Positions 1 to 6,110 are shown, numbered from the stretch's first letter. The stretch: DNA of 6,388 nt from Candidatus Omnitrophota bacterium (GCA_014728785.1 WJKZ01000044.1:1-6388), one strand, 5' to 3'. Made by a program: numbers and translations. The notes: generated by a model from the sequence alone, not told the origin.

Positions 1-390
1 CTTTTATCTACCGCCATAGTAGAGTCAGGCATAGATATCCCCGGTGCAAATACCATAATAATTAACGATGCTCATCGTTTCGGCCTGGCAGATTTGCATC
101 AACTGAGAGGGAGGGTCGGGCGCTTTAAAGTCCAGGCTTATGCATATCTCAGCGTACCTTCTTTTGAAGTAATTCCGGCGGATGCCCGCAAGAGGCTCCA
201 AATGATAGAAGAGTTTTCTCACTTAGGCTCCGGTTTTGAAATCGCCATGAGTGATTTAGAGTTGAGGGGCGCCGGTAACATTCTCGGTCAGGAACAGCAC
301 GGGTTTATCTGGATGGTGGGGTTTGATTTATATTGCCGTCTTCTTAAAAAAGAGATAGAATATTTGAGGCAAGTTTTCAATATCAAGTAA
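1..390 (+). CDS. mfd: Transcription-repair coupling factor Mfd, C-terminal end only (5' end outside window)
   Basis: Mfd is a cytoplasmic ATP-driven DNA translocase that pushes stalled RNA polymerase off DNA and recruits UvrA for nucleotide excision repair. The reading frame is open from base 1 and the last 129 codons are visible. They carry helicase motif V (ESGIDIP, residues 8-14 of the fragment), motif VI (HQLRGRVGR, 33-41) and the TRG translocation motif shared with RecG, with its two arginines and glutamine at R65, R89 and Q99 in the same spacing as E. coli R929, R953 and Q963. LGSGFEIA...GFDLYCRLL is Mfd-like; RecG lacks the GFDLY segment. The protein ends about 20 residues after that, so the TRCF C-terminal domain (D7, roughly 150 residues or more in E. 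coli) is absent. The next gene begins 32 bases after the stop, so a frameshifted remnant has no room. Family call is firm; the truncation appears genuine. Confidence 0.93.
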   Translation, partial: LLSTAIVESGIDIPGANTIIINDAHRFGLADLHQLRGRVGRFKVQAYAYLSVPSFEVIPADARKRLQMIEEFSHLGSGFEIAMSDLELRGAGNILGQEQHGFIWMVGFDLYCRLLKKEIEYLRQVFNIK

Positions 391-411
391 AATTAGTTTA
401 ATTAAACTTTT

Positions 412-416
412 GGAGG
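412..416 (+). promoter_or_regulatory. Shine-Dalgarno site that fixes the surA start
   Basis: GGAGG at 412-416 abuts an ATG at 417 but lies six bases before a second in-frame ATG at 423. Normal spacing favours 423, which gives the chaperone a conventional signal peptide beginning MRFLVAFF. The 417 codon would sit inside the ribosome-binding footprint. Confidence 0.7.
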
Positions 417-422
417 ATGTTT

Positions 423-1316
423 ATGCGTTTTTTGGTAGCTTTTTTTACAATTTTTCTCATGGCAAAAATCGGCTTTGGCGGAGAGGTTAATTATATAGTA
501 GCAAAGGTAAATAATCAGGTTATAACTTCCAAAGATTTAGAGGATTATAAAAAGTTACTGAGCTACAGGCTGTCCGAATCAGAGAGAGGAGCAGATCTGG
601 ATGAGGAGGAGGTGGCGGAAACTTCTCTCAAAAGGCTTATAGAAGATAAATTGATTTTAAGTGAAGCCAAAAAAGAAGATATAGAAGTACCCGGGTCTCA
701 GGTAGAAAACAGATTTATGGCTATGGTGAGTTCTTATCCCAGCCGGCAGGATTTTGAGGAGTCCCTCTCCGAGAAAGGGCTTACCATAACTCTACTGAAG
801 GAGAAAATAAGAGAGCAATACCTCATGCAGAAAGCTATAGATAAGTATGTCCGTTCCCAGGTAGATATTTCTCCTCAGGATATAAGCAGGTATTATGAAG
901 AAAACAAAGAGTCGATGGTCTCATCCCCCATATATGTTATCTATATCGCTAAAGCCCAGGACAGGGATTTTCTTAAATCTTTGGGAGAGCTAATTGTAGA
1001 GAAGGATATAGAACTGGCCAAAAATTTGTACGGCGACATTTTGAGAAAAGTTGAATCTGAAGAAAAAGAATTAAGAGGTGAGTTTTTATCGGTCCTGAAG
1101 AATTTGAGAGAGAAAGAGTTTACTGTTTTTGAGATTGAGGGTACGGAGTATCTAATTTATCTTCATGCGATAAAAGAACCCCGTCCCCTTTCTCTGGACG
1201 AGGTTAAGGAAGATATATACCGCATTTTGTGGAACAAGGAATTCTCCCGCTTATTTGCTGAGTGGATAAGAGAACTTGAGAAAAAATCGGTAATCAAGGT
1301 ACATAACGATTTATAG
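423..1316 (+). CDS. surA: SurA-like periplasmic chaperone with degenerate parvulin domain
   Basis: The predicted protein has 297 residues and probably helps outer-membrane or other exported proteins fold in the periplasm. Residues 1-20 form a signal peptide (short charged start, hydrophobic FLVAFFTIFLMA, cleavage probably near GFGG|E). Residues 21-155 match the SurA N-terminal domain, including the VAKVNNQVITSKDLEDY signature and a helical region with a conserved-looking RLIEDKLIL. Residues 165-253 occupy the place of a parvulin-type peptidyl-prolyl isomerase domain but lack the HIL and GGDLG signatures. After it, SLDEVKEDIYRIL (257-269) resembles the helix that closes SurA/PpiC proteins. I therefore infer chaperone function without isomerase activity. 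E. coli SurA is 428 residues with two parvulin domains. The gene follows mfd by 32 bases and precedes pdxA, as surA does in E. coli. The symbol rests on N-domain plus context; a generic SurA_N/PpiC-family lipoprotein-less chaperone is the alternative. Confidence 0.8.
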   Translation: MRFLVAFFTIFLMAKIGFGGEVNYIVAKVNNQVITSKDLEDYKKLLSYRLSESERGADLDEEEVAETSLKRLIEDKLILSEAKKEDIEVPGSQVENRFMAMVSSYPSRQDFEESLSEKGLTITLLKEKIREQYLMQKAIDKYVRSQVDISPQDISRYYEENKESMVSSPIYVIYIAKAQDRDFLKSLGELIVEKDIELAKNLYGDILRKVESEEKELRGEFLSVLKNLREKEFTVFEIEGTEYLIYLHAIKEPRPLSLDEVKEDIYRILWNKEFSRLFAEWIRELEKKSVIKVHNDL

Positions 1317-1424
1317 ATTCTTTTAGAAAATCTTTTATTCAGCACAGACTGCGGTAAAAGTAAAAGTCTGGTATTGTGATTTTGTCATAACATTTTTCGC
1401 TAAATCAAAGTTTAAATAGACTGT

Positions 1425-2357
1425 ATGAGTTCGAAAAAAGTAGTTATTTCTTCCGGAGACCCTGCCGGCTGCGGCCCTCTAATCACGCTCAAAGCCATAG
1501 AATCTCTGCATAAACGAAAGATAGATTTTTATGTTGCGGGAAGCAGAGATATCTACAGCCGTTATCCTCTTTATGAAAAGGTAAAAAACCGGATTAACTG
1601 GATAGATGTAGATGCCGTGAGGGTAAAAGATATAAAGGCTGGTATCGGGAGTATTTTAAGCGGAGAAGCTGCTCTTGAATATTTAAGTGTAAGCCTTGAA
1701 TTCATGAAATTAAAATCACTGGATTGCCTCGTGACGGCACCTTTATCCAAAGAAGCAGTCCAGCTAAAAAATCCCGGTTTCAGGGGTCACACCGAGTATC
1801 TTGGCCGTTTCTTTAAGGCCGGGAATATTGCCATGCTAATGTATTCTGAAAGAATCAAGACTGTTTTGATGACCAGACATATGCCATTCAGCGAAGTCAG
1901 CAGGAAAATCAACAAAAAGCTTGTCAGGGACACGGCTTTACTGGTAATTTCGTTTTTAAGAAAGCGCCTTAAAGTGAAAAGTCCCAGGATTGCTTTTGCT
2001 TCTCTGAATCCGCATGCAGGTGTGGATACCTTTATGGGGCGGGAGGAAAGGATAATCGCCTCAGGCATTAAAGGCATTAAAGAAGCAAGCGGACCTTTTC
2101 CTGCCGACACCCTTTATACTCCTTCTAAGCTTTCAAAATATGACTGTTTTGTCTCTCCTTACCACGACCAGGGCATGATACCCTTTAAGTTGCTTTCGTT
2201 TAGAGAGGGGGTTAATGTTACTCTGGGGCTTCCTGTTATAAGGACTTCCCCTGCTCATGGTGTAGCTTATGATGTGATGTGCAGGAACAAACAACCTTTT
2301 TTCTCTTCTATGAAAGCAGCTATAGAATTGGCTGTTAAACTTTCCGGCGGGAATTAA
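1425..2357 (+). CDS. pdxA: 4-hydroxythreonine-4-phosphate dehydrogenase PdxA
   Basis: PdxA is a cytoplasmic, metal-dependent NAD(P)+ enzyme that oxidises 4-phosphohydroxy-L-threonine; the product condenses with deoxyxylulose phosphate through PdxJ to give pyridoxine phosphate. The 310 residues (E. coli about 330) show GDPAGCGP (11-18), VTAPLSK (103-109), GHTEYL (121-126), LNPHAG (194-199), GPFPADTLY (223-231), YHDQG (246-250) and VNVTLGLPVIRTS (263-275). By alignment with E. coli the metal ligands are H152, H197 and H247, and substrate residues H122, T123, K255, N264 and R273 are kept. Departures from family consensus are GPE to GPL near the N-terminus and DHGTA to AHGVA at 278-281. The start has no obvious Shine-Dalgarno motif. 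It lies 108 bases after surA, a gap in which I found no convincing promoter. A PdxA2-type paralogue acting on another 4-phosphorylated acid is possible, but the surA-pdxA-rsmA order favours true PdxA. Confidence 0.9.
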   Translation: MSSKKVVISSGDPAGCGPLITLKAIESLHKRKIDFYVAGSRDIYSRYPLYEKVKNRINWIDVDAVRVKDIKAGIGSILSGEAALEYLSVSLEFMKLKSLDCLVTAPLSKEAVQLKNPGFRGHTEYLGRFFKAGNIAMLMYSERIKTVLMTRHMPFSEVSRKINKKLVRDTALLVISFLRKRLKVKSPRIAFASLNPHAGVDTFMGREERIIASGIKGIKEASGPFPADTLYTPSKLSKYDCFVSPYHDQGMIPFKLLSFREGVNVTLGLPVIRTSPAHGVAYDVMCRNKQPFFSSMKAAIELAVKLSGGN

Positions 2358-2387
2358 TCAAGCCGTTATGTTGTAACGCTTAATTAA
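2354..2387 (+). promoter_or_regulatory. Imperfect inverted repeat filling the pdxA-rsmA gap
   Basis: The left arm starts at 2354, one base before the pdxA stop codon, and the right arm ends at 2387, the base before the rsmA ATG. Pairing 2354-2368 with 2374-2387 gives 13 Watson-Crick pairs, one C-A mismatch (2359/2382), one bulged C (2364) and a five-base loop TGTTG (2369-2373). No run of T follows and the next gene starts at once, so it does not look like an intrinsic terminator. In the mRNA it would bury the place where a ribosome-binding site should be; a translational coupling or attenuation role is inference. The outer stem is A/T-rich, so stability is moderate. Confidence 0.5.
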
Positions 2388-3146
2388 ATGGCGCATTTTC
2401 TGGGACAAATTTTTTTAAAAGATACAAAATATATAGAAAAAATATCTTCATGCATCCCGGCCGCGGGGCGGATACTGGTCGAGATAGGGGGAGGAAAAGG
2501 GGCTATTACAGATATTTTAAGCCGCAGAGCCCGTTTTGTATATTGCATAGAGCTTGATAAGAATCTGTGTGTATTTTTGAGAAAAAAGTTTAAAAACCGG
2601 AATTCTCTGAAAATAATAAATGCCGATATATTAAAGACCGATATAGAGAAATTAGGAGATAATCTGATAGTTTGCGGGAATATCCCTTATTATATAAGCA
2701 GTGAGCTTATTGTTTATATGGTGTTCAGGCGCTCTGCGGTTGAGAAAGCTTACTTTACCGTTCAAAAGGAGTTTGCCCGAAGGCTTACTGCGCAACCGGG
2801 CGATGAAGGTTACGGATATATGAGCTGTTATATCCAGTATTATGCGAAATTAAAAAAGATATTCGATATACCCAAAGGGGCTTTTTTGCCCCACCCCAAG
2901 ATAAATTCTTCCTTTATTGAGTTCGACTTCTCTCACCGCTCTCCTTTATCTGCAGAAGAAGAAAGGGTTCTTTTTGAGATTATACAGAAAGCTTTCTCCA
3001 ACCGGCGTAAAAAGGTAATCAATTCTTTAAAAAAGGATTTACCGGTATTGGAGCAGAAAGCCAAAAAGACGGATATTTTGAACCTGCGACCCCAGGATTT
3101 ATCTTTGGAAGATTATATTCATGTCCTGAGTTTATGTAAAGAGTGA
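2388..3146 (+). CDS. rsmA: 16S rRNA (adenine1518-N6/adenine1519-N6)-dimethyltransferase RsmA (KsgA)
   Basis: This cytoplasmic SAM-dependent enzyme dimethylates the two adjacent adenines in the loop of helix 45 of 16S rRNA, a late step of 30S subunit maturation. Visible motifs over 252 residues (family about 260-290) are GQIFL (6-10), SAM motif I VEIGGGKGAIT (31-41), the acidic ELD ending strand 2 (55-57), NADIL (78-82), catalytic motif IV GNIPYYIS (97-104), FLPHPKINSSF (166-176), and AFSNRRKKVINSLK (202-215) in the helical C-terminal domain, ending with LRPQDLSLEDYI. The usual Asn of GQNFL is Ile here, and motif IV has NIPYY where NLPYN is typical. An in-frame TAA at 2385-2387 directly before the ATG excludes a longer start, and there is no Shine-Dalgarno motif; initiation may depend on ribosomes finishing pdxA 30 bases upstream. 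Confidence 0.94.
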   Translation: MAHFLGQIFLKDTKYIEKISSCIPAAGRILVEIGGGKGAITDILSRRARFVYCIELDKNLCVFLRKKFKNRNSLKIINADILKTDIEKLGDNLIVCGNIPYYISSELIVYMVFRRSAVEKAYFTVQKEFARRLTAQPGDEGYGYMSCYIQYYAKLKKIFDIPKGAFLPHPKINSSFIEFDFSHRSPLSAEEERVLFEIIQKAFSNRRKKVINSLKKDLPVLEQKAKKTDILNLRPQDLSLEDYIHVLSLCKE

Positions 3147-3172
3147 TTTTGCCGGCTCAGCAGGAGAGCAGC

Positions 3173-3201
3173 TTTACCGTCTCTGTTCTTTCTGGTATAA
3201 T
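3173..3201 (+). promoter_or_regulatory. Predicted sigma70-type extended -10 promoter for the transporter
   Basis: TTTACC (3173-3178) lies 17 bases upstream of a perfect TATAAT (3196-3201) that is preceded by TGG, giving an extended -10 element. Transcription would begin near 3208, leaving a leader of about 27 bases with a strong AAGGAG ribosome-binding site (3221-3226) eight bases before the ATG at 3235. It is the best promoter in the window and separates the repair/cofactor/rRNA genes from the membrane-protein genes. The 88-base gap between rsmA and this gene shows no T-tailed hairpin, so read-through from upstream is possible. Confidence 0.65.
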
Positions 3202-3234
3202 TAATCCTAAAATTCTTTATAAGGAGAGTCGGAG

Positions 3235-4758
3235 ATGAAAAATAACGGCATGCTCGCCCACCATAGACCGCAATGGAAAACAAATTTGGGTTTTTTGTTT
3301 GCGGCTGTAGGCTCGGCCATAGGGCTGGGTAATATATGGCGTTTTTCTTACCTCTGCTACAAAAACGGCGGAGGAGCTTTTCTCATCCCCTACCTGATAG
3401 CTTTGATTACCGTAGGATTGCCTTTAATGGTTTTAGAGTTGGGGTTAGGACATAAGATGCGTGGCTCAGCTCCTGCTAGTATGGCAAGCGTATCAAAAAA
3501 ATGGGAATGGCTTGGCTGGTGGCAGGTTATCTTTGTAATGTTCGGCATAGTCCTTTATTATTCTGTAGTAATCTCCTGGTGTCTCAATTATTTCTTCTTC
3601 TCTTTTGACTTAGGCTGGGGGCCCGACCCCGACACCTTCTTTTTTAAAGATTTTCTCATGGTAAGCGGCGGACCTCATCAGATTGGTCATCTGCGCACTC
3701 CTGTAGTCTTTACTCTTCTGCTTATATGGTTTCTTAACTGGATAATAGTTTTTAAAGGAGTTCAGAAAGGCCTGGAAAGAGCCAATAAGATATTCATGCC
3801 CCTTCTTTTTTCTCTAACCGCTGTCATCGTGTTATGGAGTCTTAAGCTGCCCGGAGCCAAAGAAGGAATAATGGTTTATCTTAAGCCCGACTTTTCACGA
3901 CTCAAAGACCCCCATGTCTGGATGGACGCATTCAGCCAAATATTTTTTACTCTTAGTTTAGGGTTCGGAATAATGATAACTTATGCTTCTTATCTGCCGA
4001 GAAAAAGCAATATAGTTAAAGATTCCTTAGCCATAGGTTTTATTAATTGCTTTTTTTCTCTTTTTGCCGGATTTGGAGTTTTTGCTATTTTAGGTTATAT
4101 GTCACAGGCCACATCTTCTCCTATCACCGAAGTGGTAAGCCAATCAATAGGCCTTGCTTTTGTAGTTTATCCTAAAGCTATAAGCCTGCTGCCTTATTTT
4201 TCGCGGGCTTTCGGGGTAATATTTTTCGGTATTCTGGTTATAGCGGGCCTTTCTTCGGCTATTTCTATAACAGAAGCTTTTACCTCTTCTCTGATAGATA
4301 AATTCCATTATCCGCGCAAGGCAGTGACATCCGTCCTCTGCGTATTTGGCTTTCTGGGCAGTATAGTATTTGCCACCCAGGCTGGAATTCACTGGCTGGA
4401 CATAGTAGACCATTTCCTTACTCAATATGGTCTGGTGGTGGGGGCGATATGTGAGTGTGTATTAATAGCCTGGATTTACAAGGCACAGCGCCTGAGACAG
4501 CATATAAATCATTACGGAGACTGGAAACTTAAGTTTTGGTGGGATATGTGTGTCAGGGTGATTTCGCCCCTGGTCCTTATTTTTATCTTTATATCCTCAG
4601 TGGCAGAGGAGCTGTCTGTTTCTTATGGGGGGTATTCAAGGGTAGCCATAATCCTGATAGGAAGAGACTGGTTGATTTATACTTTATTCGTGGCTATAAT
4701 CGTAGCCTCTCACCCCTGGCGAAGTGATCCGAAAGAGAGGATGCTTGCCTCTGAATAA
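3235..4758 (+). CDS. Sodium-dependent transporter of the neurotransmitter:sodium symporter (NSS/SNF) family
   Basis: An inner-membrane Na+-coupled importer, most likely for an amino acid or similar small amine, with the LeuT fold and about 12 membrane helices in 507 residues. The first helix carries GSAIGLGNIWRF (26-37) followed by NGGGAFLIPY (44-53). Aligned with LeuT, the Na1 ligands are A28, N33, T239 and N271, and the Na2 ligands G26, I29, A337, S340 and S341. The substrate-gate tyrosine of LeuT (Y108) corresponds to Y109, and QIFFTLSLGFG (235-245) is the unwound part of helix 6. The position of LeuT E290 is S275, as in chloride-dependent animal transporters, and the adjoining FAGFGVFAILGYM and GLAFVVYPKAI segments also read more like those proteins than like LeuT. 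The start is fixed by AAGGAG at 3221-3226. It has its own promoter and is followed after 75 bases by the serine hydrolase. Substrate cannot be read from sequence. Confidence 0.93.
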   Translation: MKNNGMLAHHRPQWKTNLGFLFAAVGSAIGLGNIWRFSYLCYKNGGGAFLIPYLIALITVGLPLMVLELGLGHKMRGSAPASMASVSKKWEWLGWWQVIFVMFGIVLYYSVVISWCLNYFFFSFDLGWGPDPDTFFFKDFLMVSGGPHQIGHLRTPVVFTLLLIWFLNWIIVFKGVQKGLERANKIFMPLLFSLTAVIVLWSLKLPGAKEGIMVYLKPDFSRLKDPHVWMDAFSQIFFTLSLGFGIMITYASYLPRKSNIVKDSLAIGFINCFFSLFAGFGVFAILGYMSQATSSPITEVVSQSIGLAFVVYPKAISLLPYFSRAFGVIFFGILVIAGLSSAISITEAFTSSLIDKFHYPRKAVTSVLCVFGFLGSIVFATQAGIHWLDIVDHFLTQYGLVVGAICECVLIAWIYKAQRLRQHINHYGDWKLKFWWDMCVRVISPLVLIFIFISSVAEELSVSYGGYSRVAIILIGRDWLIYTLFVAIIVASHPWRSDPKERMLASE

Positions 4759-4833
4759 ATTTGCCGGATGAGGGCAAGACAAAGTATGTTTCTTTAAAGC
4801 GAGGACGTCTTAAATAATTTTTATTTCATTCTG

Positions 4834-5760
4834 ATGAGCAGATTGCAAAAATCTTCGCCGAGACAAAAAAAAATATTTTTTACCTCTCTTTTTTGCCTGG
4901 CATTTATCCTTTCTGTTGCGTTTTCTGCAGGAGTTATAAAGTCAAAACAGCAGCATAAAAAATTCGAAGGCCTGAAAAAAGAAATAAGTCTTTTGGGCGA
5001 AAAATACAATTTTAGATACGCCTACGCGATTAAAGATTTAGGAATTTTCGGAACCAGGATTTCAAGATTTGAAAATGAAGTTTTCCCGGCGGCCAGCATT
5101 ATAAAATTGCCGGTTTTAGCTTCTGCACTTTTAGCCGTATCGGATGGCCATATCGGGCTGAATGATAAAATAATTATAGAGAGAGAAGACATTGTCGGTG
5201 GTTCGGGCCTGTTGAAAGCAAAAAAGTTCCCCTATGAGTTGACTTTTCAGGAATTACTTGAGCTTATGATTTCGGTAAGCGACAACAGTGCTACCAATAA
5301 AGTTATAGACCTGTTGGGCAAAGACACTATAAATAAATATTTTAAAAAGTTGGGTTTTAAGGATACGGTCTTGATAAGAGCGATGATGGATTTTTCCAAA
5401 AGAAACAGAGGAATAGAGAATTATACCAGTGTTGAAGATATTCTGGTTGTTCTTGAGAAAATTTACAAAGGAGAGCTGGTTAACCGGAAAATTTCGGACA
5501 TCGCTCTTGATTTTCTTAAAAAACAAAAAGTAAATACCCGTATCCCGCGCTACTTGCCGTCCGAAGTAGAGGTAGCTCATAAGACCGGTTTGGAAAGAGG
5601 AGTAGTACATGATGCAGGAATCGTATATGCGTCGAAAGGCGATTATATAATTTGCGTATTAACCAAAGGGGTAGGAAGTTACACCAGAGCGAAAAAATTC
5701 ATTGCCGAACTCTCCCTATTAACATATAATTTATACCGGCAAAAAGAAACAAAAGATTAA
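4834..5760 (+). CDS. Membrane-anchored class A beta-lactamase-fold serine hydrolase
   Basis: The 308 residues begin with a basic stretch (MSRLQKSSPRQKK) and one hydrophobic segment (about 14-34) with no lipobox at its end, so this is a signal anchor or signal peptide placing the domain in the periplasm. The active-site signatures are all present: SIIK (S88, K91), SDN (149-151) and HKTG (249-252), with spacings matching Ambler S70-K73, S130-N132 and K234-G236. The omega-loop region reads IRAMMDFSKRNRGIENYT (181-198); the Glu166/Asn170 pair (ExxLN) needed for efficient deacylation is missing, and the equivalent place holds M184-D186. It therefore resembles the Beta-lactamase2 family of uncertain function, and I infer a slow or non-hydrolysing penicillin-binding or peptidoglycan-related enzyme rather than a resistance enzyme. 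No Shine-Dalgarno motif precedes the ATG. It sits 15 bases before yggT. Confidence 0.85.
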   Translation: MSRLQKSSPRQKKIFFTSLFCLAFILSVAFSAGVIKSKQQHKKFEGLKKEISLLGEKYNFRYAYAIKDLGIFGTRISRFENEVFPAASIIKLPVLASALLAVSDGHIGLNDKIIIEREDIVGGSGLLKAKKFPYELTFQELLELMISVSDNSATNKVIDLLGKDTINKYFKKLGFKDTVLIRAMMDFSKRNRGIENYTSVEDILVVLEKIYKGELVNRKISDIALDFLKKQKVNTRIPRYLPSEVEVAHKTGLERGVVHDAGIVYASKGDYIICVLTKGVGSYTRAKKFIAELSLLTYNLYRQKETKD

Positions 5761-5775
5761 ATTATATTATATCAG

Positions 5776-6081
5776 ATGTTTGTACTGGGTAATTTTTTTC
5801 TGGGACTGGCTAATGTATTAGATATTGCTTTCAATATCCTTATAGTGTTAATATTTATAAGAGCTTTGATAAGCTGGGTTAATCCTGATCCTTACAACCC
5901 TATTGTTCAGTTTCTTTACAAAACCACCGAACCCATACTTCAGCCCTTAAGAAATATTCTGCCGGCTTCGTTCAAGTTTGGTATCGATATCTCGCCCATC
6001 CTGGCTTTTTTGGTAATTACCTTTTTAAGGGTTTTTCTGGTGCGGACTCTCTTTGAAATAGCAGCCCAGATTATGAGTTGA
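5776..6081 (+). CDS. yggT: YggT-family integral membrane protein
   Basis: The 101-residue protein has the family pattern: a first membrane helix (about 8-30, NVLDIAFNILIVLIFIRAL), the conserved RALISWVNPDPYNPIVQFLYKTTEPILQP-type linker (28-57, key residues R28, W33, P36, P41 and the TEPIL motif), and a second helix starting at ISPILAFLVITFL (about 72-84). It has a single YggT unit, whereas E. coli YggT has two. E. coli YggT has been linked to osmotic and potassium tolerance, and the Gram-positive and plastid relatives (YlmG) to division or membrane organisation; the exact role is not settled. It follows the serine hydrolase by 15 bases with no visible Shine-Dalgarno motif, and precedes another membrane gene by 29 bases, so the three are probably one transcript. 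Confidence 0.88.
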   Translation: MFVLGNFFLGLANVLDIAFNILIVLIFIRALISWVNPDPYNPIVQFLYKTTEPILQPLRNILPASFKFGIDISPILAFLVITFLRVFLVRTLFEIAAQIMS

Positions 6082-6110
6082 GTTATTTTATCCAATAAGA
6101 AAGGCTGGTT

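Noticed and set aside
1..390. Assignment of the first gene to RecG
   Set aside because: Motifs V and VI and the TRG motif are shared, but LGSGFEIAMSDLELRGAG...EQHG followed by GFDLYCRLL is Mfd-specific; RecG has RGPG...TRQSG.
417..422. Upstream ATG as the surA start
   Set aside because: It directly abuts GGAGG with no spacing; the ATG at 423 has normal spacing and gives a better signal peptide.
1345..1370. Short inverted repeat CAGACT...AGTCTG after surA, as a terminator or attenuator
   Set aside because: Six-base stem with a 14-base loop and no following T-run; easily chance in a 108-base gap. No -35/-10 pair with acceptable spacing was found in the same gap (1317-1424), so I call nothing there.
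3151..3172. GC-rich stretch after rsmA as an intrinsic terminator
   Set aside because: GCTC/GAGC gives only a four-base stem and no T-run follows; the stretch lies just upstream of the -35 box of the better supported promoter.
4144..4425. Minus-strand open frame of 93 codons inside the transporter gene, and similar minus-strand frames elsewhere (e.g. 1787-2110, 5254-5610)
   Set aside because: They lie entirely opposite well-supported genes, have no recognisable motifs and no ribosome-binding sites that stand out; they are by-products of the plus-strand coding sequence.
4760..4778. TTGCC/GGCAA hairpin just after the transporter stop codon
   Set aside because: Only five pairs plus a G-T wobble, seven-base loop, and no T-tract directly after it. 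A weak TTGCCG-18-TATGTT promoter reading of the same gap (4761-4790) is equally unconvincing.
4834..5760. Calling the serine hydrolase an antibiotic-resistance beta-lactamase
   Set aside because: The ExxLN omega-loop glutamate is missing, so hydrolysis cannot be assumed despite the intact SxxK, SDN and KTG motifs.
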